64,000 nucleotides of DNA, from the NCBI GenBank assembly GCA_023101885.1, contig JALPQD010000413.1, positions 655,650 through 719,649 on the forward strand. Direction: 5' to 3'. A program made the translations under genes and the position numbers. Of this stretch, positions 21,405 through 34,108 are shown piece after piece. Each line of letters opens with the position of its first letter. The stretch's first letter is position 1. Below the pieces are notes generated by a model. It saw only the letters and a program-made list of their open reading frames with translations. It was not told where the DNA came from and ran no database searches. This DNA is from Typhlomys cinereus. Taxonomy: Eukaryota; Chordata; Mammalia; Rodentia; Platacanthomyidae.

Positions 21405-23136
21405 CTATTAAAATAAGATTACATCACTGTTAGTTTTATCCAGGAAACGAACATTTTTAGGGTCTACCTAATTTGACAATACCACATATTTAATGTGGAA
21501 AAAATTTTTTCCTTAGGGTTAGTACATTCTAAATAAGCAAGTAATAAGCAATTAATAATTAATTAAATATGACAAAATGTATAAACTTATAGTCATAATG
21601 TATGTACCATGACATTAAAGACAGTCTATTACAAAATCTAACTAATTTATATCCAAAACAACAATGTATGCTTATTATTGTGAAATCTCTGAATTTAAAT
21701 TTTGTATTTTTTTTACACATGCACTCAACTTACTAGTTACTGAAAAAGAAATAGAAATGAGATATTTAAACAGAAAAGACAGTATGCATTTAGTATCACT
21801 GTAATAGCACCTGCTCTGTGGGCTCCAGGCCTGCCAAATCAGTATTTACTTGCATTAGTACATTCCCAAGGTCCACAATTAATTCTGTACAAATGCAAGC
21901 AGCCAGTCTGAAGAGAAAGGGGGAAGACGAATGAAGCAACCAAAGGTTCAGGAAACTGCTCAGGTGCAAAGGAATCTGGCTGTGGGCTGCTCACTTGAAT
22001 GATGAAGACTGTGAAGCAGAAAGAATCAAGCAGCACTGATACTTCCCAAACTGTGGAGCAGTAAAGGCAGCAGAAAGAATAAAAATGATCAGGATTATCA
22101 GTGTTATGAACTCCAAAGAAGGAAGCACTTCAAAAAGGATCAAAATAATCCTACTCCATTAGAAAAAATGTGGGCTGAGGTCAATAATGGCTGTGAAAAC
22201 TCAGACTCTAGTGGACAAAATGGAATACATGATATATGGCCACCATGACTGAAGAGAAAGCATGGAAAGAACTTGGCCAGTCCTTAAACTTCTCAACAAC
22301 AAAGGGAAGAAGTAAGATAGAAGAACAAGAGAAGAGAAAAAAGATGAGCAAAATCAAAGACTGCAAAGCACATAGGAGATTGGATTCAGGGTACAGACAG
22401 GAGAACGGCTGAAAGCAGAGACAAGCATGGAAGTAGAAAAACAGAGTAAACTTAAGAACATGTTCCTGACAGATTCAAAATAGGACAGAGTTTACCAACT
22501 AAAGATCAATAAAGTTTGGACATTCTAATAGAAAAGAGGGACGAATGAAGACAGTAGTATTTCCATTGCACTGTAGAGGAAGGGTAGGGAGAAAAAAGGA
22601 GACTGCACATAACTCAAGCTTTCTAAGCTTCTGTCAATGATCCTATTTCTTGTAGTTTATGAAGACTGAAAAACAGGACAACGTATGTATTTACCTGATG
22701 TGAACTCCATCTCCTTGTGTCTAAGTCATTAAAAAGAAAGTCTCAGAGGTAGGACTACTTTAAAGACTATTCTCATGGGAGAAGGATAATAAGTTGCTGG
22801 TTAGCAAGTCTGCGTCAGTCATGCCAGCCTGACTGTTTAGGTGAACTGTAAGAGACTACTTGGTAGATTTAAGACTTTTTCTTCAAGGTTTTTATAAATA
22901 CTAGTGACTATGAGGAAATGCCACTGTTTAACGACATAGCAGCAAACAAAAGTAAAGTAAGAACTGGAGGTGACTAGTCCAAAATAAAAACCTAATGAAT
23001 TTTTAATCGGAAACTTGCTAATTTAAAAGACTGTATACAAACTACAATCTAACTACAGTAACAGAGTTGTTTTGTCTGGTAAGTGATTGATTGGTCTAAG
23101 ACTTTCAAATCCACATAGGTTGATACACTGACATAC
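21405..23136 (-). other. Intron 11
   Basis: 1.73 kb with no clear SINE or LINE. The middle (about 21830-22620) is relatively purine-rich and may be an old repeat I cannot name. No exon was found in it. Confidence 0.55.
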
Positions 23137-23287
23137 CCTGAGAATTTGATCACCTTCCTCTAAGCCTTCTTTGGCCGCAGGGCTATCTTCCAGAACGCCA
23201 GCTACAAAAATTCCGACATCATTTCCACCAGCTAGTCGTAAACCCACACTATCTCCTTTTCTGAATTTTACCAATTTCATGCTGGGC
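23137..23287 (-). CDS. Tjp1: Tjp1 exon 11: first part of PDZ3
   Basis: 151-nt exon (phase 2 to 0), about residues 419-469, acceptor ctgttctaacag and donor gtatgtcag. It encodes [20 protein letters not shown], then [20 protein letters not shown] and [19 protein letters not shown] is the ligand loop of PDZ3, which binds JAM-A and works together with SH3 and GK as one structural unit. The protein sequence seems unchanged from human. Confidence 0.96.
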
Positions 23288-24595
23288 CTGTTAGAACAGA
23301 TATTTCATTTGAAACAGTTAATAAGTTTTAGAAGTTTACAGAAGCTGCTATAGCAAAAACTTTTATTATCACTTCTAAAATCTCCTATATATCACAATTT
23401 AAGTAATAAAATATAGCATTAAAATCCAAAACATAATAGAACTACAAATTTTTGATAAAAAAGATTGAGAAACTCTAAATGTGACAAACATATATTGCTT
23501 TGTATGATTACTCTCAAAGGAAATATATATGCTGAGTTTCCAATGGCAAAAAAAAAAAAAAAAAACAATTCCCACACCAACCCCACTGAGTAAGTGAAAA
23601 ACAACAACAAAAACAACACTTTTTAAATACAGATAGTGGAAACTGAAGCAAAATTTATTAATTTTCCTAAAACCAAGAGTGAAAGAGCCAAGAAACCAGA
23701 TTTGTTGTAGGTTCTACATCCTTAAAGACAATGATTAGGAGACTTTACGGCTAGTGGGTTCTTGGTGGCTCCCTTATTCTGCAGTCCCTTTTAACTCCAA
23801 AGAAAATATCTTGTATCATTTAGCCTTTCTAGGTTAGTCCCAGATCCAAACTCTGTCCCTTATTTGTTACATGGAGAACTGGAGAGGAACACATGCACCC
23901 ATATTCTTCTAATATCCAAGCAGTAGCGAATTCTTGTGATATAACAAACACTGAAAGAAGCTGTAAAGAATGGCTGGGCAGAAAAAAACCTTACTTTCCC
24001 CTTTGCTTCTAGGTTCTCACAAAACACCTCCACACTCCTGAACAAGAAGACAGGCTACTTCACTTTCATTTTTCTGAACATCAGTTACAGAGAAAGTCCC
24101 TTTTCTCTTAGTTCATTAATAACCAAATTATTAGAATATGACATAACATAACTCGTACACAGCCACATGAAAGAAAAAGTTGCAGAAGATTTGTGGTTCT
24201 TTTGAAACAGCTGGTTAGAAACTACTACAACTTGAAAAACTTAGGGAATTTTTGGCTCTGGTTTTTTTTTTTTGTTGTTGTTGTTGTTGTTTTTGTTTTT
24301 TAACCTGGAACTAATATCAGCTTGCCATAAAAAGTAATAGCCCATAGGCTGGATGAGGTCCCTCATAGTTAGAGATAGTAGCATCCTAAATTTCTCCCTG
24401 AGTCTAGGGAGAAAATATAGCTATATCACAGATGATCTGGGTCCTTTGACTGCTATGGTAGCCTATCATTCCAAGGTATCTTCTCCCACATCAACTATAT
24501 AGGTAGCTCTTTTCAATATTTTCTCAAAGGACATCCATCCTCAAAATCTACCTCTAATTCTGACCCATCTAGCATGACTCAAAAAGTAAAAAAGT

Positions 24596-24858
24596 CAGGC
24601 TGGGGAACCTTTTGCTCACAAGCAAAAGGACCTGAGTTCAGATTCCCAGATCTCAATTAAAAATGCCAAGTGAAAATGGTAGGAGCTAACAATTATGGTC
24701 CTGGAAGGAGGAGCCTGGGGAAATCCCATGGCAAAGAGAAAAGGAGGCAGAGCAATGCAGGATGAGTCCTGATTTCACCCTTCTGCCTCCACAGGCACAT
24801 ATATTCAAGTGCACTCGTGTACACAAAGGTACATGCATACACACACACAAAGTAAAAA
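24596..24858 (+). repeat. Type B SINE, diverged
   Basis: It has lost part of the A-box region (ggctggggaaccttttgctc) but retains gacctgagttcagattccca, ggtcctggaaggaggagcct, ggaaatcccatggcaaag and gcaatgcaggatgag, ending with cacatgcatacacacacaca-like text. It is more diverged than the 20458 copy. Confidence 0.7.
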
Positions 24859-25720
24859 TGTCTGAGTAGGTGGTCTGCAGTCTATAAGATCTGGCTTCTG
24901 AGAAGCATTATTAGAAGACAGCTTCATCTCAGTGGTAGGTACCTGAGATGACTGAGATTTTTCACTCTGTTCTATTTTTTATAAAAATAATTCCTCAAAT
25001 ATACTCACTGTATTGAGTGAAAGACCACATTTTCTTTGGCTCAGTTACCAATTCTGCCCCTATAACCACAAATTTTTGGTATTCACTCATCTGGGCTTCC
25101 CCAGGGAAGCAGGTCTTTGGATATTATTAAAGTTTCAAGTAATACCAAGGAAGAAAAAAATGAGACTATAATATATCTTTTCAACTTCTGTGTTTTATTT
25201 ATTCATTACCTAATATTAAAAATATACCATTTTAAACTTGAATATCTGTTTGAAAAGCTATTTTCCTCTGCCTGGTTACTAGGGTAATAATCTGTGCCTA
25301 TGTGCAATGTACATATATATGTAAGATTACACATACATACCCTCAAAAGTAGGTATATAGCACAGAAAATAGTAAAGAGTTTGAGTGGTCTTGCCATAAA
25401 CAACTTTAGGAAACTTCTGTCCTTTTTTTTTTTTTTTTTTTTTTACAACAGGGTGATGTACAACAAATTTAAATACCATTAGGGCTTGAAATTTGCTCAC
25501 AAAATTTGTATTGCAAATCTATTAATTATAAAATAGAATGTAATAAAAAGTATGGACTATTCAAACTTATTTCTGAGCCAGCAACTAAGTCTAAAACAAC
25601 TTTCTCAATCTGGGAAACAGCTGGATATAGATTTGGTTACTGTAACTGGAAGTGTGCTACTGGTATCATGACCAGGGGTGCTATACATATACCCTTACAC
25701 TGTATGGGAAAAGTGTGAGT

Positions 25721-25724
<4 letters not shown>

Positions 25725-25752
<28 letters not shown>
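25725..25752. repeat. (TG)n microsatellite
   Basis: About 14 uninterrupted TG units in intron 10; no other feature is attached to it. Confidence 0.9.
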
Positions 25753-25755
<3 letters not shown>

Positions 25756-26010
25756 TAAGGGCACATCTGTGGATATTTTAGTTTCTAATTCTTAGTCTAA
25801 AAGCTAGGTAAGAAAGAAAAACATACACAAAGTTTTTGTTTTCTAAGTTCTGACATTATCATATACTGGATTGCTAAATAAAAAATGGGAAAAAAAACTA
25901 ATCGCAGAGCCACATATAATATACTACTTTAAAAGTATATTGCCATGAAATTTTCACCCTGAAACATGCTTAGCAATGAACAAAAAAGACATTAACACTT
26001 AAAACATTAC

Positions 26011-26116
26011 CGAAGAATACCATCTTCATGAGTTGAATTAGGAAGAACACCATCAGAAGGACTGACAGGTAAATCCACATCTGGTTGTCCAACTTGAGCA
26101 TACACAGGCTTTGGTT
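26011..26116 (-). CDS. Tjp1: Tjp1 exon 10: linker just before PDZ3
   Basis: 106-nt exon (phase 1 to 2), about residues 384-419, acceptor ctcttcatag and donor gtaatg. It encodes EPKPVYAQVGQPDVDLPVSP and then SDGVLPNSTHEDGILR. The motif PVYAQVGQPDVDLP is strongly conserved for a linker and contains a Tyr that may be phosphorylated (inference). The last Arg codon is split with exon 11. Confidence 0.95.
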
Positions 26117-27886
26117 CTATGAAGAGCATTTAAATTGTGAAGGAGTAACTTTATAAAACCCACCATACACTCTCAGCACCAGTGAAATATCAAACATAGA
26201 AGTTCTATTTTTTATTTTTTTGTTTTCATTATATATTTCTATTATTTTCAATTTTCAATATATATTTCTATTATTAAAGTTTTCTAATTTTTTTCATTTT
26301 ACAAGCATACTGAGCACTAATTCCTGCTTCCCTTCATCTCCCCTCTCCCCCATCTCCCTTCCTTCTCCTCATCAATCCATTCCACTCCCTCCCTACTTTC
26401 CTGACTGGTTGCTTCTATGGACCCCAGGTTTCCTTCTGGCTTGCCTACTCTTGGTAGGGATTCAGGCCTCTGTGGCATACCAAGTTACCCAAGACAGGGC
26501 CATTTCCCTTCACTCATCCAGCTCTAGTCCCTGAGAGTGTGTTCTTATCTCTCTTCAGTTCCTCATAGTCTATGGGAGCATGTTAATATTCCAGTCATTA
26601 CGCAGATCTGGTAAGGACAAATCTTACTACAGTGAGTTCCTAGATGCAGCAGTCCTACCTTGAATAGAATGTTTTGTTGAAAGGTGGACCTTCCTATCTT
26701 TAGGTTCTTACACTCTCACTGCCTCCTCTTCTGCAAGGTTCCCTAATGCCTTAAGATGGCATATCAATTAAAATTTTACAAAATATAGGGATTCACCAGA
26801 GAACCTGATATTATAATTATCAGAGTACATTTTACAATTCTAAGTTTGAAAATCTTTGTATTAAGTACATATTTTACGTGACTCCCCATGTCTTCTATAG
26901 CTCCAGCTATTAGGTTATGAAAAAAATCTATATTCTCTAAGAATAACAAAATAACGTAATTCATACACATTTCTTTTAGGACTATCAATGCAGTGTGTTT
27001 TTTTTTTCCTCAACTTGCAAGCCGAGTAAGATAGATACACAAGATGTACATATGAGATAACAGAAGCAAACCTCTAGGTCCTTTGGGTAATTGATTTAAA
27101 GCTTCTTAGTGTGGATCTTTAAAAAGTTTTACAAGGTCTGGCAGTTACTTACAGATGCCAAACTGACAACTGAAGGCTGGGCCTTTATGTATATCTGTGA
27201 AGATTTTAGTTTGACAAGCTCTGAGTAAACCTGTGAGAAATTATCTAACTGATGTGGGAAGATGGAGAGAGCTGGTTCACATAAGAACAGATTGGCAGGC
27301 GAGAAAATATGCCTTTTCATAGCAATTCTTATGGTGTGGCCAGTTTCTCTGCTCTTGATGTTAGCAGGAATTCTCCTGCTATGCTGATGAATATAACTAA
27401 GAATCATAAGCTAAAATAACCTCTTGATTCCCTGGGTTATTGGTCTATTAATTTATATCAGGAACAGAAGAGAAACTGGAATACTAAGTATAATGTTTAT
27501 GAAAAGTTCCAATACGTAAAATAACATTTGTCTTTAAATTTTTGAGGAAAACATAGTATTCCGAGTCTGTACAGAGCTGGGGATCAAATGTAAGGTTGAG
27601 TGCCTGCTGATAAGCACTCTATGATGCCTCAGCTCTCTAATACTGTTTTAATGAGTAGTGATGAAAAAAAATCTTTACTTACTAAAAGTGGCTATTAGTC
27701 ATGAATGCTTTCTCTTTACAAAATAAAAGCATTCCTGGAGGCTCCTGAACAATAATATCAAGCTCCTATCCATAAGGAAAATGCTGAGAGTGACATACAG
27801 GAAAATTCAAGTAAACCTGTGAATGCTGACAATCACTATACTTTGAGAGCAAATGCTTCTTAAATTTTGTGTCCTGTGATACTCAC
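26117..27886 (-). other. Intron 9
   Basis: 1.77 kb. An L1 3'-end fragment (26205-26620, minus orientation) occupies the first part. The remaining 1.2 kb is AT-rich and unassigned. Confidence 0.6.
26205..26620 (-). mobile_element. L1 3' UTR fragment
   Basis: The reverse complement of this segment is similar to plus-strand 58260-58430. Both read gaggcctgaatcc, then ccatagaagca, a G/A-rich stretch, and actcagtatgcttgt or the near equivalent. It therefore belongs to the same L1 3'-end family, inserted in the other orientation. Confidence 0.65.
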
Positions 27887-28026
27887 CTGGAATACTGGGA
27901 GTTTGCTTCTCATTTCTTTCAACTGTAACTTCTTCCACTGTTTTGGGGGTGTGATCATCTACATGCTTTACAGGGGTTGATACTATCCCATGCTTGGAAA
28001 TTCTCTCTTCCTCTCTGCTCCGGAGG
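27887..28026 (-). CDS. Tjp1: Tjp1 exon 9: PDZ2-PDZ3 linker
   Basis: 140-nt exon (phase 2 to 1), about residues 337-384, acceptor cttatgtacag and donor gtgagtatc. It encodes LRSREEERISKHGIVSTPVK, then HVDDHTPKTVEEVTVERNEK and QTPSIP. Compared with human there are a few substitutions (for example KHGIV for KPGAV), consistent with a disordered linker under weaker constraint. Confidence 0.94.
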
Positions 28027-28540
28027 CTGTACATAAGTGACATTAAAAACAAGAAAAAAGTAAGATAATTCTGAAAACTACTTGTGAGAAAACAGCACTA
28101 GAGCAGGCACAACTACTTCAAAAAAAAAAAAAAAAAGTCATCAAAACCTTATGGAAACTCAATAATTAAAACTAGGATGGCCCAACAGCAATAAACATAT
28201 ATAGCTATGGACTAAAAGTGAAAGAGGACAACTATAACTTCAGCAGAAGTGATTAAAGACATGACATTCCAAAACTGCTGGGAAAGAATGTACTGTTTAG
28301 TAAGTTGTACTGAGAAAATTATCCACAAATTTAGAAAAATTAATTCCTATACACTACAGATGGTAAAAACCAATTTCAAAGAAATATCAACTCCTAAACA
28401 ACAACAACAAAAAAAAAACTTTTAAATCACTTTCCTTGTGGATAGGAAAGGCTAGGCCTCTTAAAATAAGATTCACTGTACCCATACACACACAACCATA
28501 CTGTCTGAAAAAAAGTAATTATGTAAGAATGAAGTAAACC

Positions 28541-28650
28541 AGGAATGGTAGTTTACAACTGTAGTCCCAGCACTCCAGAAGCTGAAGCAAGAAGAGATTG
28601 TGAACTTGAAGCCTACTTGAGGTACACAGTGAGACATGTGTCTCAAAATA
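28541..28650 (+). repeat. B1-like element
   Basis: caggaatggtagtttacaac, tgtagtcccagcactccaga, agctgaagcaagaagagatt and acacagtgagac follow the order of a B1 (7SL-derived) monomer. It is strongly diverged, consistent with an old insertion. Confidence 0.75.
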
Positions 28651-28654
28651 AAGC

Positions 28655-28925
28655 AAAGCATAGTTGCCATATAAGCACAAAGACCAGGGTTCAAATCTCC
28701 AAGTCCTATGTAAAATATTGGGGGTGGAAGGGAGGGAAGGGAAGGGAAGAAGTGGGGTGGCAGCAACATACCTCTTTTTTCAGCCTTGGAAGATAGAGAC
28801 TGGAAATCTCCAGAGCAAGCTGGCTAGCCAGACTCTGGGTTTGATTAGAAAAACTGCCTCGGAAATTGTAAAGTAGAAGAACAAAACAATTGAGGATGAT
28901 TCTCCTTACCATCCTTAGGCCTCTA
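28655..28925 (+). repeat. B4/RSINE-like SINE
   Basis: Carries ccagggttcaaatctccaag, then agatagagactggaaatctc, cagagcaagctggctagcca and actctgggtttgatta before caattgaggatgattctcc. The same body recurs at 38205-38480 and 43310-43490, so this is a repeat family in the window. Confidence 0.7.
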
Positions 28926-29070
28926 CAAGCTCTGGAGGGAGGAAGGAGCTGGGAAAACCCAGAGCTAAGCAAAAAGGAGGTAGAACAACACAGTATGTAT
29001 GATTCCCAAAGTCACTCTTGAGATTCCACAGGCTGATTGAGATAAGAACACATATAAGAATTTGGTATTT
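28926..29070 (+). repeat. Type B SINE, 3' half only
   Basis: Contains tggagggaggaaggagctgg, aaaacccagagctaagcaaa and tgattcccaaagtcactctt, matching the 3' half of the copies at 20458 and 63676. The head is missing, so it is 5'-truncated or joined to the preceding SINE. Confidence 0.65.
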
Positions 29071-29277
29071 AGAAAAGCAACTACAAGTTAATCAAATAGC
29101 CATGAAAAAATGACCCTAAGAATAGGCAAGTCTCTGAAAAAAAAATCTAGAAAAAGATAAACATGCAGCCCTAGCAACTAGGGAAGTACAGATTAAAATA
29201 ATAAGCAATCATCTTATACCAACCTGAGAACTTTCATACAATAAACCAATTGCTGGGAAGGATATAGGAAAACACGT

Positions 29278-29278
<1 letters not shown>

Positions 29279-29320
<42 letters not shown>
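29279..29320. repeat. (CA)n microsatellite
   Basis: 21 CA units in intron 8, followed directly by unique sequence. Confidence 0.95.
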
Positions 29321-29322
<2 letters not shown>

Positions 29323-30126
29323 AACACTGAAAATGAATCTTAAATTCTGACAAGGCAAACAAAGTTATTTATCAAAACAGAACATTCGAACATGTCATAC
29401 TCTGTATTTCCACTTAAAGATATAAGGTTTGTACCAAAGATGACATGTTCAAGAATATTCATTCTGATACAAGTGAAACTTTAAAAACAAAATGCCCATC
29501 AAGTTTCTCCAGAAAAAATAAGTTATAAAAGCTGAACCAAGAGAATATTTTCTAACACCAACAAATAAGACTTTAAATAAAAAGATAAATCAAGATCTAT
29601 TGTTTCGAAAGATAGCAGGTATGGTTTTCAGCCGAGTTCTCACAACCTATTGAAAGCAAAATAGTCTTTTATTACTTAGACCCATAAAAATATTAAATAG
29701 CCTGCAATTTAAAATCTTTTATTAATTTTTAAACCTACACAGAAATACTGTTAACATCCTAAACAGAACCTTCAAAAAGTCAATATTCGGTGAAGAGCAA
29801 TTTAATCTGCAGCCAGTAGACCTTTACTACTAAAACCTTGACAATTATAGTACAAGGATAGTTCTCTCTGAGTGGAGAAAAAGATTCAAGAGACATAATA
29901 AGGGAATAGAGAACACCATACATGATTATTATTGTTGCATTACTGAATAGTTATTCTTAATGTATTAGTACAAGTAGTACAACACTAGGAATCAACATGT
30001 TACTACATGCAAACATAAGAAAACTGCTAGCATCCACTAAACAGGCATCTGAAACAAATCATCAGTCATTCGTAATAAAAACCATAAGAAAAACAAAGTA
30101 GCAGCATTAATTATGAAAGACTCCTT

Positions 30127-30240
30127 CCTTCCCTTGTTGCACACCCTTCTTGCTTGTAGCTATGGCTGACCTCAAACTTGTGGCCATTCTGGCCACAGTC
30201 TCTCAAGTGCTGGGATGACACATGCACCCCATGTTCGGCT
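30127..30240 (-). repeat. B1-like element
   Basis: ggctgacctcaaacttgtgg, cttgctt before it and ctcaagtgctgggatgacac are the reverse complement of a B1 monomer. Confidence 0.75.
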
Positions 30241-31117
30241 TGAAAGAAACCATTTTCTAAAACCAGCAAACACACACTCTGTTGAACAGTGAGCATTCAA
30301 GATAAGGACATCAGGCTGGGTATGCTGTTACACTTTAATAAACTGATATTGCTGAGACCAATGCAAGAGAACAAACTGTCATGAGTTTAAGCCAACTTGA
30401 GCTACACAGTGAGGACTAAGCCAGTTGGAACTATACACCCTGTCACTCTCAAGTGAACAAACCAACAGACAAGGATCAGTTAGCAAGCAGTGATTACCTT
30501 TTAAGACTGCTTACTAAGACTGTTGCTTGATCATAATTTTGAAGAGTCAAATAATTAAAATCATGAGAAAACAAGACTAATATACTAGGAAATCAGTGAA
30601 TATATGAATAAAAGACACTAAAACTTCTAGATAAAGTACAATTTCAGAATGGGGTGGCCTTTCTTTGTAAGCAAGAATCATAAAGATGAAAACATCCTAC
30701 TAGATTAATAAATTACTGCTATGAAGGAAAAATATGAAGACGTTTGCAACACATTTTCTTTAAAAGTGTTGTTACTAATTGGTAATAAAAACAAATGACA
30801 AAATTTCAATGAGAAATGAATCAAGCTTTTCAGTGAGGAAAATTCAATGGTCAATAAACTTGTGCAAAGATGCCTCCTATATTCTGGAGGTGATAGGAGT
30901 TTTAACCTTCTAACAGCAGAATATTAAATGTGAACTACTGGAAATATGAAGAGCTTCATTTATAACTTTTTGAAAGTAATCTTAAATACCAGCAGCATAT
31001 TCTTTGATCCCTCCACAAATAAAATATACTAGAACATAAAATCACTAACAAAGATGTTTGCCACAATACTGTTTTCATGGACAGTGATCTAGACAAACTT
31101 GTTCTAATATGAACTTT

Positions 31118-31119
<2 letters not shown>

Positions 31120-31213
<94 letters not shown>
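31120..31213. repeat. Compound (TG)n(AG)n microsatellite
   Basis: About 20 TG units (31121-31160) run straight into about 26 AG units (31161-31213). It is the longest microsatellite in the window and is likely to be polymorphic. Confidence 0.95.
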
Positions 31214-31214
<1 letters not shown>

Positions 31215-32126
31215 GAGAAAGGGTACTTTAGTTTGCATACTGAAAAGGCCCAAGGATGACATCAGAAATCATCCTGTATTACTCTACTTCCTTATTCTTT
31301 TGCTCGGGATTTCTCAGACTCTGCTTTCCAAAGCTAGAAGAACAGTCCACAGCCAGTGGATATTTTTACATGGGTTACAACCAAACCTAGGTCCTTTTAC
31401 TTGTGAGACAGGCTTTAATTCCCAAGTCCTAAAAGGAACTTTTTCATTTTAAAAAACTGGAAGGATATTCACTCCATGCTGCTAAATGAGAATAAGCCAG
31501 TGGGAATGATTATAAAGTTCGATCTTTAAAAATGATCTTTCAAAAAAAGCATGCAATCTATATAGGATGCTAAATATCAAAATGAAAACTGACAAAGACT
31601 CAAAGAACAGAAAATGGAGGGTCCTAAAAGGAACTCTCATCTTTCTCCTATGTTTTTCATACAGGTAATATTTGGGAAATTATTACTTCTTCCCATGTAA
31701 TTCCATTACCTACCAAAAGATGGAGGCATTGTCCAATAATAGATGAAAATGCAGGCAGTGTTTAAAGAATTACAATAAGTTATTTATAATTTTCTAGTGC
31801 ACATGTTAAATAAAATGAGGTAAAATTGACTCACAAATTTTACTTAACCAGTATACTTTAAGTATTTAATTTTATAACAATTTAAATCAATGAAACCTAT
31901 GATACTCCTTTTTGTGTGTTCAATCTTCAAACCTCAGTGTGTATATCACTTAGAATATACCTCAATTGGACTATGTTGTCATGTTCTCCATAGCCACAAT
32001 TAGCTAATGCCTGTAAGTGATGGGTAATACGGATCTAGAGTGTACAGAACCAAAATGAACAAGCCAAAAGCTGAATTCACTTACATAGAATTAGCTTGTA
32101 GTCATAAGCAATTAAGAAATTGGTGA

Positions 32127-32295
32127 GAATGATGGGCATGGTAATAACATGCCTGTAATTTCAGCACTTACAAAACTTGCACCCATGAGTCCAAGTCCAA
32201 TCTGAGCCCTCCTGAAGGGCATGGCTACATACAAAGACTCTATCCCAAAGCTGTAAATAAAACCAAAACTGGCTAGACTGCGAAAAAAAAAAAAA
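32127..32295 (+). repeat. B1-like element, diverged
   Basis: gatgggcatggtaataacat, gcctgtaatttcagcactta and aaagactctatcccaaa followed by a 14-A run suggest an old B1-type SINE with its A-tail. Confidence 0.6.
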
Positions 32296-33609
32296 AATTC
32301 CCCAAAACTTTCTTTATATAATGGCTCTAAAACAACATCCTGTAATGTAAATAATTCTTGCTCTTCTGATGGCTGACACTGTATGCAAACCATCTAGGTT
32401 CTGAGTCATACTGACTTTCTGCACTCCACAAGATAGCCCAAAGGAAATGTCAAGCATTCCAAAGAGTCTTGAAGACTCTCCTAAAATGTCTTTAGGACAT
32501 TTCCTTACTCTGAAGGACAGACACAAGTTTTGTTGTGGATATTTAACTTTCACGTATCATTGATCCACTGATCTAGAAACTTTGAGCTAAAACTCTATAA
32601 ATGACAGTTGTATTATAAAGGCAGGACCTGCAAGACGGCTCAGTGGACAAACCAGGAAACCTGAATTAGATTTCTAACTCCACAAGATGGAGAACTCACT
32701 TTCTGAAAAACTGTTTACTGCTCTCTACAAGGCATGGCAATATGTGCCTGTCTGCACAGATTACTCTTTCTCCCAAATATTTAAAAAAGACGGCATAGAA
32801 AAGAGTCTGTAAAGAAAATCCTTTATATTTTACTTAAATGGATCTACTGGAAATAAAGCCTTCTTGACCTATCAACTGTAGCAAATTATCATGCAATCAG
32901 ATCAGAAAGTGAAACACTGAAGGTATGGAATCAGTTAAGCTAGCCTACTGTGGACAGAAGCAGAAGGCAAGTCAATGCAGTGCACAGGGCATTGAGGGTG
33001 GCCAGTAGCTTGCCCAAAGCACATTCTCAAACTTCTGCGTATTGTGCAGTGTCTCACCTCCCCACAAATACCTTTCCCAAATGTTCTGGAAGGCAAATAT
33101 CTGGCAAGCGCACCATTCAGTATGCCATTCAGTGAGCCAAGATTGCACTCTTTTCAAAAAAGCTGCACCCACCTGGAAGAATAGTTGTTCTTTCCGTTGA
33201 CAGTCCACCTCAGATGAGGGAGGAGATGAATAGCCCTATATGTCTATGGTTTTTATATTTTACTTGTTATTGCCTAATTCTCCAAAAAGTTGATGCCACT
33301 ATATGCTTAACTTCTCTACATTAAGCTGTTCCCATAATGTGTGTTTTCACTTTCTTGACTGGATTCTAACAGCTACTGTGTGCCAGGCCATTCATTAGTA
33401 TCCTCATTCATACAAGTAGTATGAATATACTGAAGTTCTTCCTTGATAACAGCTAGCTGAGTTGCCTAGGAAGTATGCTAAGACTAGGAAAGAATGCACT
33501 TTTCCATATTTGTAAGCTTATTTTAACAATCTCATTGCATTCTACATGTAATCTATTTTTCTAGAAACACATATGTATGTGTATGTATATACTTACACAC
33601 ACACACACA

Positions 33610-33712
33610 TGATAGCATTAAATTCCCCAGGCTGACCTTGAAATTGTGATACTCTTGCCTTGTCTTTCAAGAAGCTGTGAATCACAGATCTGGACCACCA
33701 GGCCTGCCCATT
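33610..33712 (-). repeat. B1-like element
   Basis: ccccaggctgaccttgaaat, tgtgatactcttgccttgtc and cagatctggaccaccaggcc are the reverse complement of a B1 monomer. Confidence 0.7.
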
Positions 33713-33824
33713 TGCATTTTGAATTTTTAAAATTTTTCAAAATCTGAGCGTATTAGAATTTAATCTGGAAAAAACAGAATTCAGGCAACAATCTAGCCAC
33801 ATGTATCTATGGCACTTACTACTT

Positions 33825-34108
33825 CAAGTGTATGCATGTTCCTGTGTATATACACATGTATGTGATAGACATGCATCTCTGTGCCCCTGTGGAGGACAGA
33901 AGCTGATTTCAGGTATCCTTCTCTCTGTTCCACCTTATTTTGGAGACTGGGTCTCTCAGTGAACTAGTGAATTTGGTTAGCAGGCCAGTGAGCTCCAGGA
34001 ATCCAGCTATCTCTAACTCTGCAGCACCTATGTCAGCTTCTGACATAGGTGCAGGGGACCCAAACTTTGGTTCTCACTTTACCAACTGAGCTACTTCCCT
34101 AGTCCCAG
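33825..34108 (-). repeat. B4/RSINE-like SINE
   Basis: Read on the minus strand it begins with a tRNA-like head (gggactagggaagtagctca and gttggtaaagtg), then agaaccaaagtttgggtccc, and a body with ggagctcactggcctgctaa. The tail holds short CA/TA dinucleotides. Confidence 0.7.

Larger units (their letters stand above)
23288..26010 (-). other. Intron 10
   Basis: 2.7 kb with an old type B SINE (24596-24858), T-rich runs at about 24261-24300 and 25423-25444, and a TG microsatellite (25725-25752). The rest is AT-rich and unassigned. Confidence 0.6.

Noticed and set aside
29279..29320. Regularly repeated sequence considered as a CRISPR-like array
   Set aside because: It is a simple CA microsatellite, and the window is mammalian.
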